Part shown: positions 36,161 through 44,886 of the stretch, one piece after another
Layout of the letters: each line of letters starts with the position of its first letter
How positions within the stretch are numbered: position 1 is the stretch's first letter
Origin: an uncultured Bacteroidales bacterium
GTDB taxonomy: Bacteria; Bacteroidota; Bacteroidia; Bacteroidales; UBA932
Length of the DNA stretch: 64,000 nucleotides
Reading direction: 5' to 3'
NCBI GenBank assembly: GCA_944323505.1
Contig: CALUST010000010.1
Span: 1-64,000 of the forward strand
Notes under the pieces: generated by a model
The model's database searches: none
Told to the model about the DNA's origin: nothing
The model's input: the letters and a program-made list of their open reading frames with translations, nothing else
Program-made: the position numbers and the translations under genes

Positions 36161-37279
36161 ATGAAAGGAAGGGTATTGGCAATCAACACAGGTTCGACCT
36201 CGACTAAAATAGGCTTTTTCGTTGACGGTGACATGGCTTTCTGCCAGAACCTTGTTCACAGCGTATCCGATCTTTCAAAATATGAATCCGTGATGGACCA
36301 GGATCTGATGAGACGGGATGCCATCACGGATTTTCTTGCTGAAAAAGGAGTCGCGCTGGAGGATATTGATATTGTAATGGCAAGGGCAGGTCTCATAACA
36401 CCGGTAGAGACGGGTGTGTACGAGGTCAATGACGCGATGCGCAAGGCATTGGTATTAGGCCTGAACGGAGTCCATGCCTGCAATCTCAGCGGTCTTATTG
36501 CTGATGATATTGCCTTGGAAATCAATGAGGCAAGGGATGCCAAGGGCATTCCGTCCAGATGCCATGCCTATATTGCGGATGCAGCGATGGCTGATGAGAT
36601 GCTGCCTGAGGCAAAGGTTGGAGGCCTGCCCGAGTTCCCTCGCAGGGCATTGTGCCATGCCCTCAATTCAAGGGCGATGGTGAGGCTCTATGCCAGGGAC
36701 AAGGGCGTCGCCTATAAGGATCTCACGGTGATTGTCGCCCACATGGGCGGAGGCACATCCGTCACACTCCACAAGGACGGGAGGATAATAGATACCAATG
36801 ACGCCCATGGCGGGGACGGCCCTATCAGTGCCGAAAGAGCGGGATCGGTGCCGGGGTTCCCGTTGGTGGAGATGTGTTTCAGCGGAAAATATACCAAGGA
36901 CGAGGTGAAGAAGCGGCTTGTAGGGAAGGGCGGAGCGGTAGCATGGCTCGGGACCAATGATTTCCGGGAGATTGCGCGCCGTGCCGATGACGGGGACGCA
37001 CAATGCCGTCTGTTCATCGAGGGCTATTGCCTGAGCGTGGCGAAATACATTGCCGGGCTGTCGACGGATGTCTGCGGCAAGGTGGATGCCATCATACTTA
37101 CAGGAGGGATTGCAAACAACAGGGCAATGATGTCCAGGATAACGGAGAGGGTGTCATTCATCGCTCCGGTGGCTGTCTATCCCGGTGAGAATGAACTGGA
37201 ATCCCTTGCGGATAACGGTTACCGGATATTGTCCGGGGAGTTTGAGGTCAAGACGTACTCAGGCATCCCGGAGAACTGA
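36161..37279 (+). CDS. buk: Butyrate kinase
   Basis: A 372-residue acetokinase-family butyrate kinase: 'LAINTGSTSTKIGFF', 'ARAGLITPVETGVYEVND', 'CHALNSRAMVRLYA', 'VIVAHMGGGTSVTLHKDGRIIDTNDAHGGDGPISAERAGSVP' and 'DAIILTGGIANN'. It makes butyrate (or branched short-chain acid) and ATP from the acyl phosphate. Its ATG begins one base after the ptb stop, so coupling is tight. Its last 61 bases overlap, tail to tail, the serine-hydrolase gene on the other strand. With ptb it forms the classic ptb-buk pair; in Bacteroidota it often serves branched-chain fatty acid formation from amino acids. Confidence 0.94.
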   Translation: MKGRVLAINTGSTSTKIGFFVDGDMAFCQNLVHSVSDLSKYESVMDQDLMRRDAITDFLAEKGVALEDIDIVMARAGLITPVETGVYEVNDAMRKALVLGLNGVHACNLSGLIADDIALEINEARDAKGIPSRCHAYIADAAMADEMLPEAKVGGLPEFPRRALCHALNSRAMVRLYARDKGVAYKDLTVIVAHMGGGTSVTLHKDGRIIDTNDAHGGDGPISAERAGSVPGFPLVEMCFSGKYTKDEVKKRLVGKGGAVAWLGTNDFREIARRADDGDAQCRLFIEGYCLSVAKYIAGLSTDVCGKVDAIILTGGIANNRAMMSRITERVSFIAPVAVYPGENELESLADNGYRILSGEFEVKTYSGIPEN

Positions 37280-38619
37280 ACATCAGGTATGAGTTCTATA
37301 CGGAACCTGTTCTCCGGCACGAGAGAGAACAGATCCCTCTCAGGAAGCAGGGAGCCATAGCGCTCCCTGCATTTTTTGAACAGGTATCCGGAATACCTTG
37401 CAAGCCCCGGTCCTCTCCAGGTGCTTGTGTTTGCTATCATTATCCAGCATTCCCCGTCAGGGAAATATTTGACGAGGGCGCTTGTTCCGGAGAATGTACC
37501 TGTCCTTGTCCATTCCCCGTCCGGTCTGGTGTCATTCCATCCGAGCGAATATGTCTCGGGATTGAAATATTCTGTCATCTCGGCCACGCTTTCCCTGCTG
37601 ATGATGTCCGGAATCTGCGGTCTGCCGTCAATCGAGGCCACAAAACGGCACAGTTCGGCAGGGGAGCCGCACCATGCACCTGCTCCGGAGAGGCTTCGGA
37701 TGTCGTTCCCCCCATAGCATTTGTCCACCAGATCCCCGCTCATGTCGTAGACCGGGCAAGGCTCTGACCCTTGGTGCATATAGTATCTTACCTCATTGGG
37801 GTAGCGTTCCTCGTAATAGTTGTATGCGATATGCATGTCATGGCAGCCTGCCGGTTCGAGAATGTTTTCCTTGATGTATCTTTCATACGGCATCCCGGAC
37901 ACTTTCTCTATTATCATTGACAGCAGCAGGTATCCGAAGTTGGAGTATCTCTGCCAGGACCCGGGAGCGAAGCCGAGAGGCCTTTTGAGGACGCATCTCG
38001 TCAATGTCTCCTGGTCTGGGGCCTCGTCGAGACGGAACTGTCTCATTATGTCCCTTGTGGAGAACATCGGATCCCCGTATGCGCAGGTGAAGCCTCCCTT
38101 GTGCCGCAGCAGATCTTCGACAGTTATCTGCAAGTAGTTTTTCTTGCGTCCGATGGATGCGGTGTAGGCCGAGTCGTTCAGAATGCCTTCAGGTCCGAAT
38201 ACTGTGTCTGACAAGGACAGGCGCCCGTCTTCCTTGAGTTTCATTATGCCGGTGGCAGTGATGAGTTTTGACACTGAAGCCATCCTGAGGATGTTTCCTG
38301 GAGTCATCTCTTCCCCGGTCTCCTTGTCTGCCCATCCGTATCCCTTGGCATATACCAGGGAGTCGTTCCGCATCACGGCGAGCGATATGCCTTTCAGATC
38401 CCATCTCTTCCTGAAATTCTCCATCTCCCTGTCCAGCCCTTCAAGTCCCTCCACATCTGACATGGCATTGGTGAGAGTGTCATTGAGCCATGTATGGCGG
38501 ACTTGTGCAGAGCCGTGTGTCAGATGGCTGCTCCTGTCGGAAGAGGCGGTGGCGAAGATGAATGCGCCTGCAGCCGCAAGCACACACAGAGCTGTCAGTA
38601 TGGTCTTCCTGCCTGTCAT
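37219..38619 (-). CDS. Class C beta-lactamase-like serine hydrolase
   Basis: A 466-residue exported serine hydrolase. An N-terminal hydrophobic stretch (8-24) is a signal peptide or anchor. The SxxK motif is S115-V-S-K118 and the second motif is Y225-S-N227; a TRTGTFSG block stands in the place of the KTG strand. These match the beta-lactamase/transpeptidase-like family (AmpC, EstB, penicillin-binding proteins), which includes D-aminopeptidases and esterases. Substrate is unknown. It is last in a minus-strand operon, its start overlaps the kinase-like gene by four bases (ATGA), and its 3' end overlaps buk by 61 bases on the opposite strand. Confidence 0.87.
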   Translation of the reverse strand: MTGRKTILTALCVLAAAGAFIFATASSDRSSHLTHGSAQVRHTWLNDTLTNAMSDVEGLEGLDREMENFRKRWDLKGISLAVMRNDSLVYAKGYGWADKETGEEMTPGNILRMASVSKLITATGIMKLKEDGRLSLSDTVFGPEGILNDSAYTASIGRKKNYLQITVEDLLRHKGGFTCAYGDPMFSTRDIMRQFRLDEAPDQETLTRCVLKRPLGFAPGSWQRYSNFGYLLLSMIIEKVSGMPYERYIKENILEPAGCHDMHIAYNYYEERYPNEVRYYMHQGSEPCPVYDMSGDLVDKCYGGNDIRSLSGAGAWCGSPAELCRFVASIDGRPQIPDIISRESVAEMTEYFNPETYSLGWNDTRPDGEWTRTGTFSGTSALVKYFPDGECWIMIANTSTWRGPGLARYSGYLFKKCRERYGSLLPERDLFSLVPENRFRIELIPDVQFSGMPEYVLTSNSPDNIR

Positions 38620-39227
38620 TTAAGGTATCCTGCCCTTTTTGCGAAATCGATGATGTATTCGGCTGTACCGTCAATGTCGAGGATGGTAGAGTCTATGCAC
38701 AGGTCGTAGTTCGAGGCTACTCCCCAGTTGCCGAATGTGAAGTAATTGTAGTATGTCTCCCTTTTCCTGTCGGTCTTGGCAATGAGTTCCTCTGCCTTGT
38801 CGAGGGAGATTCCGAGCCTTTCCGAGACTCTCTTCTTGCGGGATTCGAGCGGGGCGCAGATGAAGACGTCCAAGGTGCAGCCTCGGTCTCTCAGTATGTA
38901 GTCTGCACATCTGCCTATGATGACTGCGGATTCCTTCTCCGCGATGTCATTTATGACGCTGCTCTGGATCTTGAAGAGCCTGTTCTCATTGACGTAGTTC
39001 TCCGGCTGGCCGAATCCCTGGGAACTGAAGAAGGATGAGAAGGAGAACAAACTCCTCCTCTCGTCTTTGGCTTTGAACAGATCCTTGCTGAATCCGCTGC
39101 TCTCGGCAGCCTTTGAGATGAGCTCGTTGTCGTATACATTTATGCCAAGTATCTTGCCGAGCCGGAGAGCGACCTGCTTGCCTCCGCTCCCGAACTGCCT
39201 GCCCACGTTTATTATCAATTTGTCCAT
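38616..39227 (-). CDS. Cytidylate-kinase-like protein
   Basis: A 203-residue P-loop protein of the Cytidylate_kin2 (AAA_26-type) family. The opening 'INVGRQFGSGGKQVALRLGKILGINVYDNELISKAA' contains a variant P-loop. 'VIIGRCADYILRD' and 'DVFICAPLESRKKRVSERLG' follow the nucleotide-kinase fold, and 'LIAKTDRKRETYYNYFTFGNWGVASNYDLCIDSTILD' is the family's typical C-terminal block. These proteins are distinct from housekeeping Cmk and their substrate is not established. The gene lies 12 bases after a MATE transporter gene and overlaps the serine hydrolase gene by four bases. Confidence 0.87.
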   Translation of the reverse strand: MDKLIINVGRQFGSGGKQVALRLGKILGINVYDNELISKAAESSGFSKDLFKAKDERRSLFSFSSFFSSQGFGQPENYVNENRLFKIQSSVINDIAEKESAVIIGRCADYILRDRGCTLDVFICAPLESRKKRVSERLGISLDKAEELIAKTDRKRETYYNYFTFGNWGVASNYDLCIDSTILDIDGTAEYIIDFAKRAGYLK

Positions 39228-39239
39228 AGTGCCGATTGG

Positions 39240-40634
39240 TTATAGTTTGCTGCCCAGTATTGACGGGTCATCCCCGTCCTTCAGCCGGGCGAATTTCCTG
39301 AGAAGTCCGCACAAGAGTATTGCGGAAATCACGAATGCTGCAAAGTCCGCTATCGGGAAACTTACCCATACCCCGATATTGCCGAAAAAGAGCGGAAGCA
39401 CATATATGCAAGGTATCAGGAACAGCATCTGCCTTGACATCGAGAGCAATATGGCCTTGTTGACCATTCCGAGGCACTGGAAGAAGTTGGATGCCACCAT
39501 CTGGAATCCGACCAGAGGGTAGGCGAGGGTCAGCATCCTCAGCCCTTTGGCCGAAAGGTCTATCAGTTCCTTGTCGGAAGTGAATATGGATGCCGCCTGG
39601 TGAGGGACGAGCATCGCTATCAGGAAACCTGTGCAGGTGACCACTGTCGCATATTTGACAGTCGTCCACATCACGGATTTCACCCTTGTGTAGTTCCTCG
39701 TCCCGAAATTGTAGCCTGCGATAGGCTGCATACCCTGGTTCAGTCCCAATGTGACCATGATGAAAAGGAAACTTATCCTGTTGACGATACCGTATGCCCC
39801 GATGGCAAGGTCTCCGCCGTACTTTTTCAGCTGCTGGTTGATGAAAAGGGTCACGATGCAGGCCGCGGCATTCATCAGGAACGGAGCAAGCCCGATGGCC
39901 AGGGAGTCCTTTGCAATACGCAGGTCCGGCCTGAACATTTTGCGGCTGAAATGGAGAAGGCGTTCCTTCTTGCTGAAATAGCCCAGGATGATTGCAAGGG
40001 CCACCACCTGCGCAAGCACTGTGGCTATCGCCGCCCCCCTGATGCCCATATCCAGCCAGAATATGAGTACCGGAGCGACTGCAGTATTGATTATCACCGA
40101 CAGGATTGTCAGCATCATTGCGAATTTCGGGTTCCCTGACGCCCTCAGGACGCTGTTCAGTCCGAGATACAGATGGGTGACGGCATTGCCCGCAAGGATT
40201 ATCTGCATGTATTCCCTTGCATACGCGATTGTGTTCTCGCTGGCCCCGAAGAAATAGAGGATGGGGTCAAGGAACGCGAGTGACACCGTCATGAACAGCA
40301 GTCCGATTAGGATGTTCAGTATTACCACGTTACCGAGCACCTTGTTGGCCACTTCGTAGTTCTTCTGCCCCAGCAGGACGGATATCATTGTAGTCGCTCC
40401 CACTCCCACAAGGGTGCCGAATGCGGCAGACAGGTTCATCAACGGGAATGTGACGGCCAGCCCCGCGATAGCGAGCGGCCCTACTCCGTGACCGATGAAT
40501 ATGCTGTCAATTATATTATAAAGTGATGATGCCGTCATGGCAATGATGGCCGGGACTGCATAGTTCTTCAGCAGTTTTCCGATCGGCTCGGTGCCGAGTT
40601 CGACAGGGATTGCTTCCTTTGCGGCCATCGTCAT
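39240..40634 (-). CDS. MATE family efflux transporter
   Basis: A 464-residue protein with about twelve membrane helices and MATE features ('LLKNYAVPAIIAMTASSLYNIIDSIFIGHGVG', 'GLNSVLRASGNPKFAM', 'ALNQGMQPIAGYNFGTRNY'). MATE proteins expel cationic drugs or metabolites in exchange for sodium or protons. The substrate is unknown. Its ATG overlaps the stop of the upstream FKBP gene (ATGA), and it sits in the middle of the nrnA-FKBP-FKBP-MATE-kinase-hydrolase operon, an arrangement that says little about cargo. Confidence 0.93.
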   Translation of the reverse strand: MTMAAKEAIPVELGTEPIGKLLKNYAVPAIIAMTASSLYNIIDSIFIGHGVGPLAIAGLAVTFPLMNLSAAFGTLVGVGATTMISVLLGQKNYEVANKVLGNVVILNILIGLLFMTVSLAFLDPILYFFGASENTIAYAREYMQIILAGNAVTHLYLGLNSVLRASGNPKFAMMLTILSVIINTAVAPVLIFWLDMGIRGAAIATVLAQVVALAIILGYFSKKERLLHFSRKMFRPDLRIAKDSLAIGLAPFLMNAAACIVTLFINQQLKKYGGDLAIGAYGIVNRISFLFIMVTLGLNQGMQPIAGYNFGTRNYTRVKSVMWTTVKYATVVTCTGFLIAMLVPHQAASIFTSDKELIDLSAKGLRMLTLAYPLVGFQMVASNFFQCLGMVNKAILLSMSRQMLFLIPCIYVLPLFFGNIGVWVSFPIADFAAFVISAILLCGLLRKFARLKDGDDPSILGSKL

Positions 40635-41728
40635 TCCTCCGGATTCTCTGTGAATTCGATTTCGAATATCAGAGGTGCGTATGCCGGAATCATGTCACCG
40701 CTGCCGGAATAGCTGTATCCGAGTTCGGAATAGAACAGTGCGGCTGCCTTCTTCACTCCCTCCACCTGGCTCATTCTCCACAAGGTCTTCGCGAAACCTG
40801 TTATCACGCTGTTCCCGTCGAGTTCCAGTTCGCTGTAGTTCTCTCCCCATGAGACAGGCATAGGTTCGTAGGTCTTGCCGGACGAATAGATGCCGTTGTC
40901 CTTTGCGGTGATCTCGTCAGTGGTGTCGAATGCCTGCCCGTCCAGCCTTCTGCCGGTATAGTTGATATAGACGGTCGTGTCCTGCGGGAAAAGGGACTCG
41001 TGCTCTTCGTCCTCGGAGATGCTTTCCAGATACTCAGGAGTGTCGACTGTCTCGCCGTTCTCATCCTGTATGATGCCCTCGTAATAGAATCCGTACTCTG
41101 TCGAGTCCGAAGGAGTTATCTGCCTGAACATCCCGAACTTGTCTTCCCCGACGAATATGGACATGGAGTCGATCTGCCATTTGATGATGTCATCCGTCTG
41201 CCCGGTGACCTTTATGTCGTATATGGCGTTTGAACCCCCGGTCACATTTGCAAGGTAGGCCTCTTCGCTGTCGTATCTGTCATAGCCCATGAACCACCCG
41301 GGTATTACCACGCTTCTGAAGTCCCCGATGTCCATACCCTCGATGGCATAATATATCCCCGACATCATATTTGGCCTGTACCAGACGGCAGGACCGTAGT
41401 AGTTCTGTCTCTGGAACTGGTTCAGCTGCTTGGCTACAAGACTGTCTGTCGTCTCGGAAATGTTGCCGGAGAGATCCTTCTGGGTGTATGTGACGAATAC
41501 ATAGTCCTTGCTGAGCGCCTCAGGTGACGTTGAGGATGTCTTCTCCTCATCTATGATGTATACCCAATGTTCTGTCGGAGTGACATCAGGATGGTGTATC
41601 TCCATCCAGGCGTCGAAATACCTTTTCTCAGCCTCATTGGCGGGTGTCTCCGCCTGTTTTGCACAACCTGCCGCTGCCACAATGGCTACAAATGCCGCAG
41701 CCGCTGCTGATTTTCCTCTCATTTTCAT
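40631..41728 (-). CDS. FKBP-type peptidyl-prolyl isomerase lipoprotein, two domains
   Basis: A 365-residue lipoprotein (AAAGC, Cys22). The C-terminal FKBP domain (about 255-360) is clear: 'TTVYINYTGRRLDGQAFDTTDEI', 'ELDGNSVITGFAKTLWRMSQVEGVKKAAALFYSELGYSYSGSGDMIPAYAPLIFEIEF'. An N-terminal domain (about 75-180) has the same spacing ('VFVTYTQKDLSGNISETTD', 'MMSGIYYAIEGMDIGDFRSVVIPGWFMG') and looks like a degenerate second FKBP domain. It should fold envelope proteins by proline isomerisation. The catalytic state of the first domain is doubtful. It overlaps the MATE gene by four bases and follows a smaller FKBP gene by 43 bases. Confidence 0.87.
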   Translation of the reverse strand: MKMRGKSAAAAAFVAIVAAAGCAKQAETPANEAEKRYFDAWMEIHHPDVTPTEHWVYIIDEEKTSSTSPEALSKDYVFVTYTQKDLSGNISETTDSLVAKQLNQFQRQNYYGPAVWYRPNMMSGIYYAIEGMDIGDFRSVVIPGWFMGYDRYDSEEAYLANVTGGSNAIYDIKVTGQTDDIIKWQIDSMSIFVGEDKFGMFRQITPSDSTEYGFYYEGIIQDENGETVDTPEYLESISEDEEHESLFPQDTTVYINYTGRRLDGQAFDTTDEITAKDNGIYSSGKTYEPMPVSWGENYSELELDGNSVITGFAKTLWRMSQVEGVKKAAALFYSELGYSYSGSGDMIPAYAPLIFEIEFTENPEE

Positions 41729-41771
41729 CTCTCTTATATCTTCTCAACCTGCAAATATAATACATTCCGTT

Positions 41772-42320
41772 CTATTCGGAAACGCTTTCCACCCATATCT
41801 GGAAAGCCAGGGCGGAGTTTGCAGGAATCGTGCCGATGTGCTTTTTCCCGAAACCGTATTTGCCTGAGAAAATTATCAGGCAGGTGTCTCGCGCCCGTAC
41901 ACCTTCAAGTCCATAGTACAGCCCTTCCAGCAGTTCATCCTTTGAGAGCCTCACGGTCTTGATGCTGTAGTCCGGGTCAGTCACGGTCCAGCTGTTCTCT
42001 TCCGCGAAATCCCGATTGTTGGTGGCAAAGAGATTGTTCGCGCTGATGTTGCTGCTGAACGTGTATCCGGCGAAATAGAAGGATACGGTACCTCCTTCGG
42101 CCAATGCCGGTCCCGGCTCTTCCGTGCTCCTGCCCATGGTTATCCTGTTGGAGCCGTTGTTGTGCACCACTGTATAGTCGGGATTCTCTTTTGTCAGCGA
42201 GGAGATGTAGCTGTCTATCTTGTCCTCCTGATTGGAGTATGTGGTCTCAAGACTCTGCTTGGTGCAGCCTGACAGCATGATGAGTGCGCAGGCTGTCGTT
42301 ATGATCATTCTTTTATCCAT
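41772..42320 (-). CDS. Small FKBP-like lipoprotein
   Basis: A 182-residue lipoprotein (MLSGC, Cys19). The region 'GTVSFYFAGYTFSSNISANNLFATN', 'VRLSKDELLEGLYYGLEGVRARDTCLIIFSGKYGFGKKHIGTIPANSALAFQIWVESV' follows an FKBP fold, with the central 'G...L..G.....L.' replaced by a divergent loop, so it may be a chaperone-like rather than an active isomerase. It resembles FKBP proteins of the GldI-like type in Bacteroidota. Its first eight bases overlap the end of the nrnA-like gene. It pairs with the two-domain FKBP downstream. Confidence 0.8.
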   Translation of the reverse strand: MDKRMIITTACALIMLSGCTKQSLETTYSNQEDKIDSYISSLTKENPDYTVVHNNGSNRITMGRSTEEPGPALAEGGTVSFYFAGYTFSSNISANNLFATNNRDFAEENSWTVTDPDYSIKTVRLSKDELLEGLYYGLEGVRARDTCLIIFSGKYGFGKKHIGTIPANSALAFQIWVESVSE

Positions 42321-43377
42321 TGTCCCTGTTCATGAAAATGTGTGTGACTTTTTCGATGTATGCCGGGGCCTCTTCCGGTCCTGCGATGTCATCCGGAATG
42401 TACAGCCTGCCTCCCGCGGCCAGTTCATGACCTCCTCCGTGGAAAAATTCCCTTGCGCAGGCGTTGGCCGATATCCCTCTTTTTGACCTCAGTGACACTC
42501 GCATGAAGCCGTCGTCCTCCTTTATCAGACAGCTCATCCTTACTTTCTTGATTTCGAGCGGCTTGTTGACGAAGCCTTCGGTGTCTCCCTCCTGTATGTC
42601 GAATTCCTTGAGGGTGTCCTTGCCGATGATGATATATGCGACGCCGTCCCCGGTGATTTTCATATCCTTGTACAGCAGTCTCCCGAGCAGTCTCAGACGG
42701 TTTTCCCCGTATTCATTGTAAAGATGGTACAGTATCGAGTCCCTGTCAGTCCCTGTCTCCAGTATGAGGGACGCCATCCTCAGTGTGGTCGGGAATACGG
42801 AGTTGCCGAAATTGTTGGTGTCCGTCGTCATGCCTGCAAGCAGCGCCGACAGGGCGGCCTCCGGCAGTGCGGAAGGTCTCCCGTCTGTCTGCGGCATGGA
42901 CATCAGTATCCAGAAGAGCAGTTCGCAGGTGGAGGAGACCCCGGTCTCGGAAAAGGCCAATGCATAGAGGCTTGTGTCGGGAGACAGATGATGGTCTATC
43001 AGTATCCTTTGCGAGGCCGGCAATGCCTTCAGCGGCTCGGAGAGGAGGCCGCATCTGCTCTCGGTGAAGTTGTTGAAATCAAGGCAGAAGACAAGGTCGG
43101 CTCCGGCAATCAGCCTTTCTGCAGAATCCTTGTCATCTTTGGCGGATATGATGAGACTCCCGTCCTCCCTGCCCACTATGAAAGAGAGGCTTTCCGGGTA
43201 GCGGTCAGGCAGTACGATGCAGGCATCCTTACCCAGTCCTTGCAGGAATTTCAAGAGCGCGTATGTGCTGCCGATGGCATCCCCGTCCGGATGCAGGTGC
43301 GCGGTTATGGCTATCTTCTCGGCATTGTCTGACAATGAGCACAATCTGCCGATGTCTTTCTTGCTGATGTCTTTCAT
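42313..43377 (-). CDS. nrnA: DHH/DHHA1 phosphoesterase (NrnA-like)
   Basis: A 354-residue DHH-family phosphoesterase; ATG 43377 is used because the upstream in-frame TTG at 43404 adds nine residues. Motifs: 'ITAHLHPDGDAIGSTYAL', 'DLVFCLDFNNFTES', 'ILIDHHLSPD' (DHH), 'LLAGMTTDTNNF', and a C-terminal DHHA1 'FFHGGGHELAAGG'. NrnA proteins degrade nano-RNA and dephosphorylate 3'-phosphoadenosine 5'-phosphate with manganese. It is first in a six-gene minus-strand operon and overlaps the small FKBP gene by eight bases. It is divergent from the 43485 gene. Confidence 0.9.
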   Translation of the reverse strand: MKDISKKDIGRLCSLSDNAEKIAITAHLHPDGDAIGSTYALLKFLQGLGKDACIVLPDRYPESLSFIVGREDGSLIISAKDDKDSAERLIAGADLVFCLDFNNFTESRCGLLSEPLKALPASQRILIDHHLSPDTSLYALAFSETGVSSTCELLFWILMSMPQTDGRPSALPEAALSALLAGMTTDTNNFGNSVFPTTLRMASLILETGTDRDSILYHLYNEYGENRLRLLGRLLYKDMKITGDGVAYIIIGKDTLKEFDIQEGDTEGFVNKPLEIKKVRMSCLIKEDDGFMRVSLRSKRGISANACAREFFHGGGHELAAGGRLYIPDDIAGPEEAPAYIEKVTHIFMNRDNG

Positions 43378-43401
43378 TGCATCGGGTAAAAAATCGGTCT
43401 G

Positions 43402-43409
43402 CAAAATTA
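43402..43409 (-). promoter_or_regulatory. -7 box for the nrnA operon
   Basis: Minus-strand TAATTTTG lies 25 bases before the nrnA start. A TTTG on the same strand at 43434-43437 is 24 bases further upstream, slightly longer than usual. Confidence 0.45.
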
Positions 43410-43418
43410 CAAATTATA

Positions 43419-43449
43419 TTGCATATCATAAATCAAATTTTTAACTTTG
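43419..43449 (+). promoter_or_regulatory. Promoter of the 43485 operon
   Basis: TTG (43419-43421), 20 bases, TAACTTTG (43442-43449): close match to the -33/-7 consensus, 36 bases before the start codon. Confidence 0.65.
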
Positions 43450-43484
43450 TCCGGGATTTGGAAAAAACAAAAATCAAGCATACA

Positions 43485-44177
43485 ATGAAAATAGTTAAGA
43501 ATCTTCTCATCTATCTCGTCTTTCCTGTTATCATTATAGGAATGACTTATGCCATTGTCCAGAGCGTCATGGAGCCTGTGAATTTCAACAATGACAAGGA
43601 GGCCAGGGAGGCTGTGGGCATCCAGAGACTCAAGGATATCCGTGACCTGCAGGTGGCTTTCAAGAGCCAGTACGGGAGATTCTCCCCGACATTGGATTCT
43701 CTGAAAGACTTCTACAACAACGGCAAGATCAAGCTTGTCATGCAGATAGGTTCCCAGGATGACTCTGTGGCAGTAGAGCACACCAAACTCATCAAGAGAA
43801 GAAATCCGAGAATCACCCCTCAGCAGATGTACGAGATGTATGCCAAAGGAGACAGGCAGCTCGTGTTCCAGATTGAGCGCGATACGCTTGTGAGACAGGT
43901 CCTCTTCCTTGACCGTCCTGACTTTAACATCGATTCGCTTGCATTTGTACCGTTCAGCGGTGGGGATTCCATCTATGTCGCCTCTGCGGTCAAGACAGTA
44001 TCTGGTGTGAAGGTTCCTCTTTTCGAGGCCAGCATGACATACAAGTCTCTTCTCAGAGGACTCGACAGGCAGTTGATCATCAATCTTGATGCGGAAAGGG
44101 AAGATACGGGCCGTTTCCCTGGCCTGAAGGTCGGAAGCATCGATGCACCTAACAATAACGCAGGTAACTGGGAGTAG
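43485..44177 (+). CDS. Membrane-anchored protein of unknown function
   Basis: A 230-residue protein with one N-terminal membrane helix (about 6-27, 'NLLIYLVFPVIIIGMTYAIV') and a soluble periplasmic or cytosolic part with a helix 'REAVGIQRLKDIRDLQVAFKSQYGRFSPTLDSLKDFYN'. That block is shared by pseudopilin-like anchored proteins of Bacteroidota. The rest ('LVRQVLFLDRPDFNIDSLAFVPFSGGDS') is beta-rich. I do not recognise a characterised family. It starts at ATG 43485 just downstream of a strong promoter, and 23 bases later a DUF3822 gene begins, followed by rsmD. Confidence 0.8.
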   Translation: MKIVKNLLIYLVFPVIIIGMTYAIVQSVMEPVNFNNDKEAREAVGIQRLKDIRDLQVAFKSQYGRFSPTLDSLKDFYNNGKIKLVMQIGSQDDSVAVEHTKLIKRRNPRITPQQMYEMYAKGDRQLVFQIERDTLVRQVLFLDRPDFNIDSLAFVPFSGGDSIYVASAVKTVSGVKVPLFEASMTYKSLLRGLDRQLIINLDAEREDTGRFPGLKVGSIDAPNNNAGNWE

Positions 44178-44200
44178 TCCAGTCCCTGTCAACGGTGTAC

Positions 44201-44881
44201 ATGACATATAATAGAGGTAGAATATCCATTCAAGTCTGCTTGGGTGGATATTCTTTTAAGATAGAGACTCAAGACGGACGGAGGTCTTCCGGATGGCTCA
44301 GTCCCGACCACATCTTCACGGCCCCGGAATTCCAGTCCAGATACGATGAAGTGGAAGTCTCGCTGTTCACTCCCAAGTGTACCCTTGTGCCCGGGCATTT
44401 CTTTGATGCTTCAGTCGCCCGCAGCCTGCTGTCGGAAGTGGTGCCGCTTGATGAGAATGATGCAGTGGAGCACGTCACGATTCCAGGATCCGAGGATGTG
44501 CTGATATTTTCCAGGACAATAGGGGAGACATTGTCAAAAGTCATAGCCGATACCGTGCTGATGGCCGACGGCAACAGGGCGAGGGTGCTTCCGGAGCTTT
44601 ATTTCATACTCCGCACACTGCCGTCTGTCCCTGAATATAACAGGATTGTGGCGTCTTATGCTGACGGGTATCTCCATCTGGCAGTGTCACAGGGCAAGAC
44701 ACTGCAGTTGTGCAATGTGTTTGAGGCTGCCGACTTCACCACGGCGGAGTATTTCATATTTCTTGTGATGAAACGGCTCCAGCTCAATCCTGAAATATCG
44801 ACGATATATTTCAGGACACCTCTTGATGATACGCAGGAGATGTCTCTCTATCGCTATTTCAAAGATGTTGTACAGATCTGA
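44201..44881 (+). CDS. DUF3822 family protein
   Basis: A 226-residue protein of the Bacteroidota DUF3822 family, which has an actin-like/ASKHA-type appearance: 'SIQVCLGGYSFKIETQDG', 'VEVSLFTPKCTLVPGHFFD', 'LPELYFILRTLPSVPEYNRIVASYADGYLHLAVSQGKTLQLCNVFEAADFTTAEYFIFLVMKRLQLNP'. An in-frame GTG at 44195 would add two residues. It is reliably found just before rsmD, as here (5 bases), but no biochemical role is known. A role tied to ribosome or RNA processing is an inference from neighbourhood only. Confidence 0.87.
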   Translation: MTYNRGRISIQVCLGGYSFKIETQDGRRSSGWLSPDHIFTAPEFQSRYDEVEVSLFTPKCTLVPGHFFDASVARSLLSEVVPLDENDAVEHVTIPGSEDVLIFSRTIGETLSKVIADTVLMADGNRARVLPELYFILRTLPSVPEYNRIVASYADGYLHLAVSQGKTLQLCNVFEAADFTTAEYFIFLVMKRLQLNPEISTIYFRTPLDDTQEMSLYRYFKDVVQI

Positions 44882-44886
44882 ACGGA

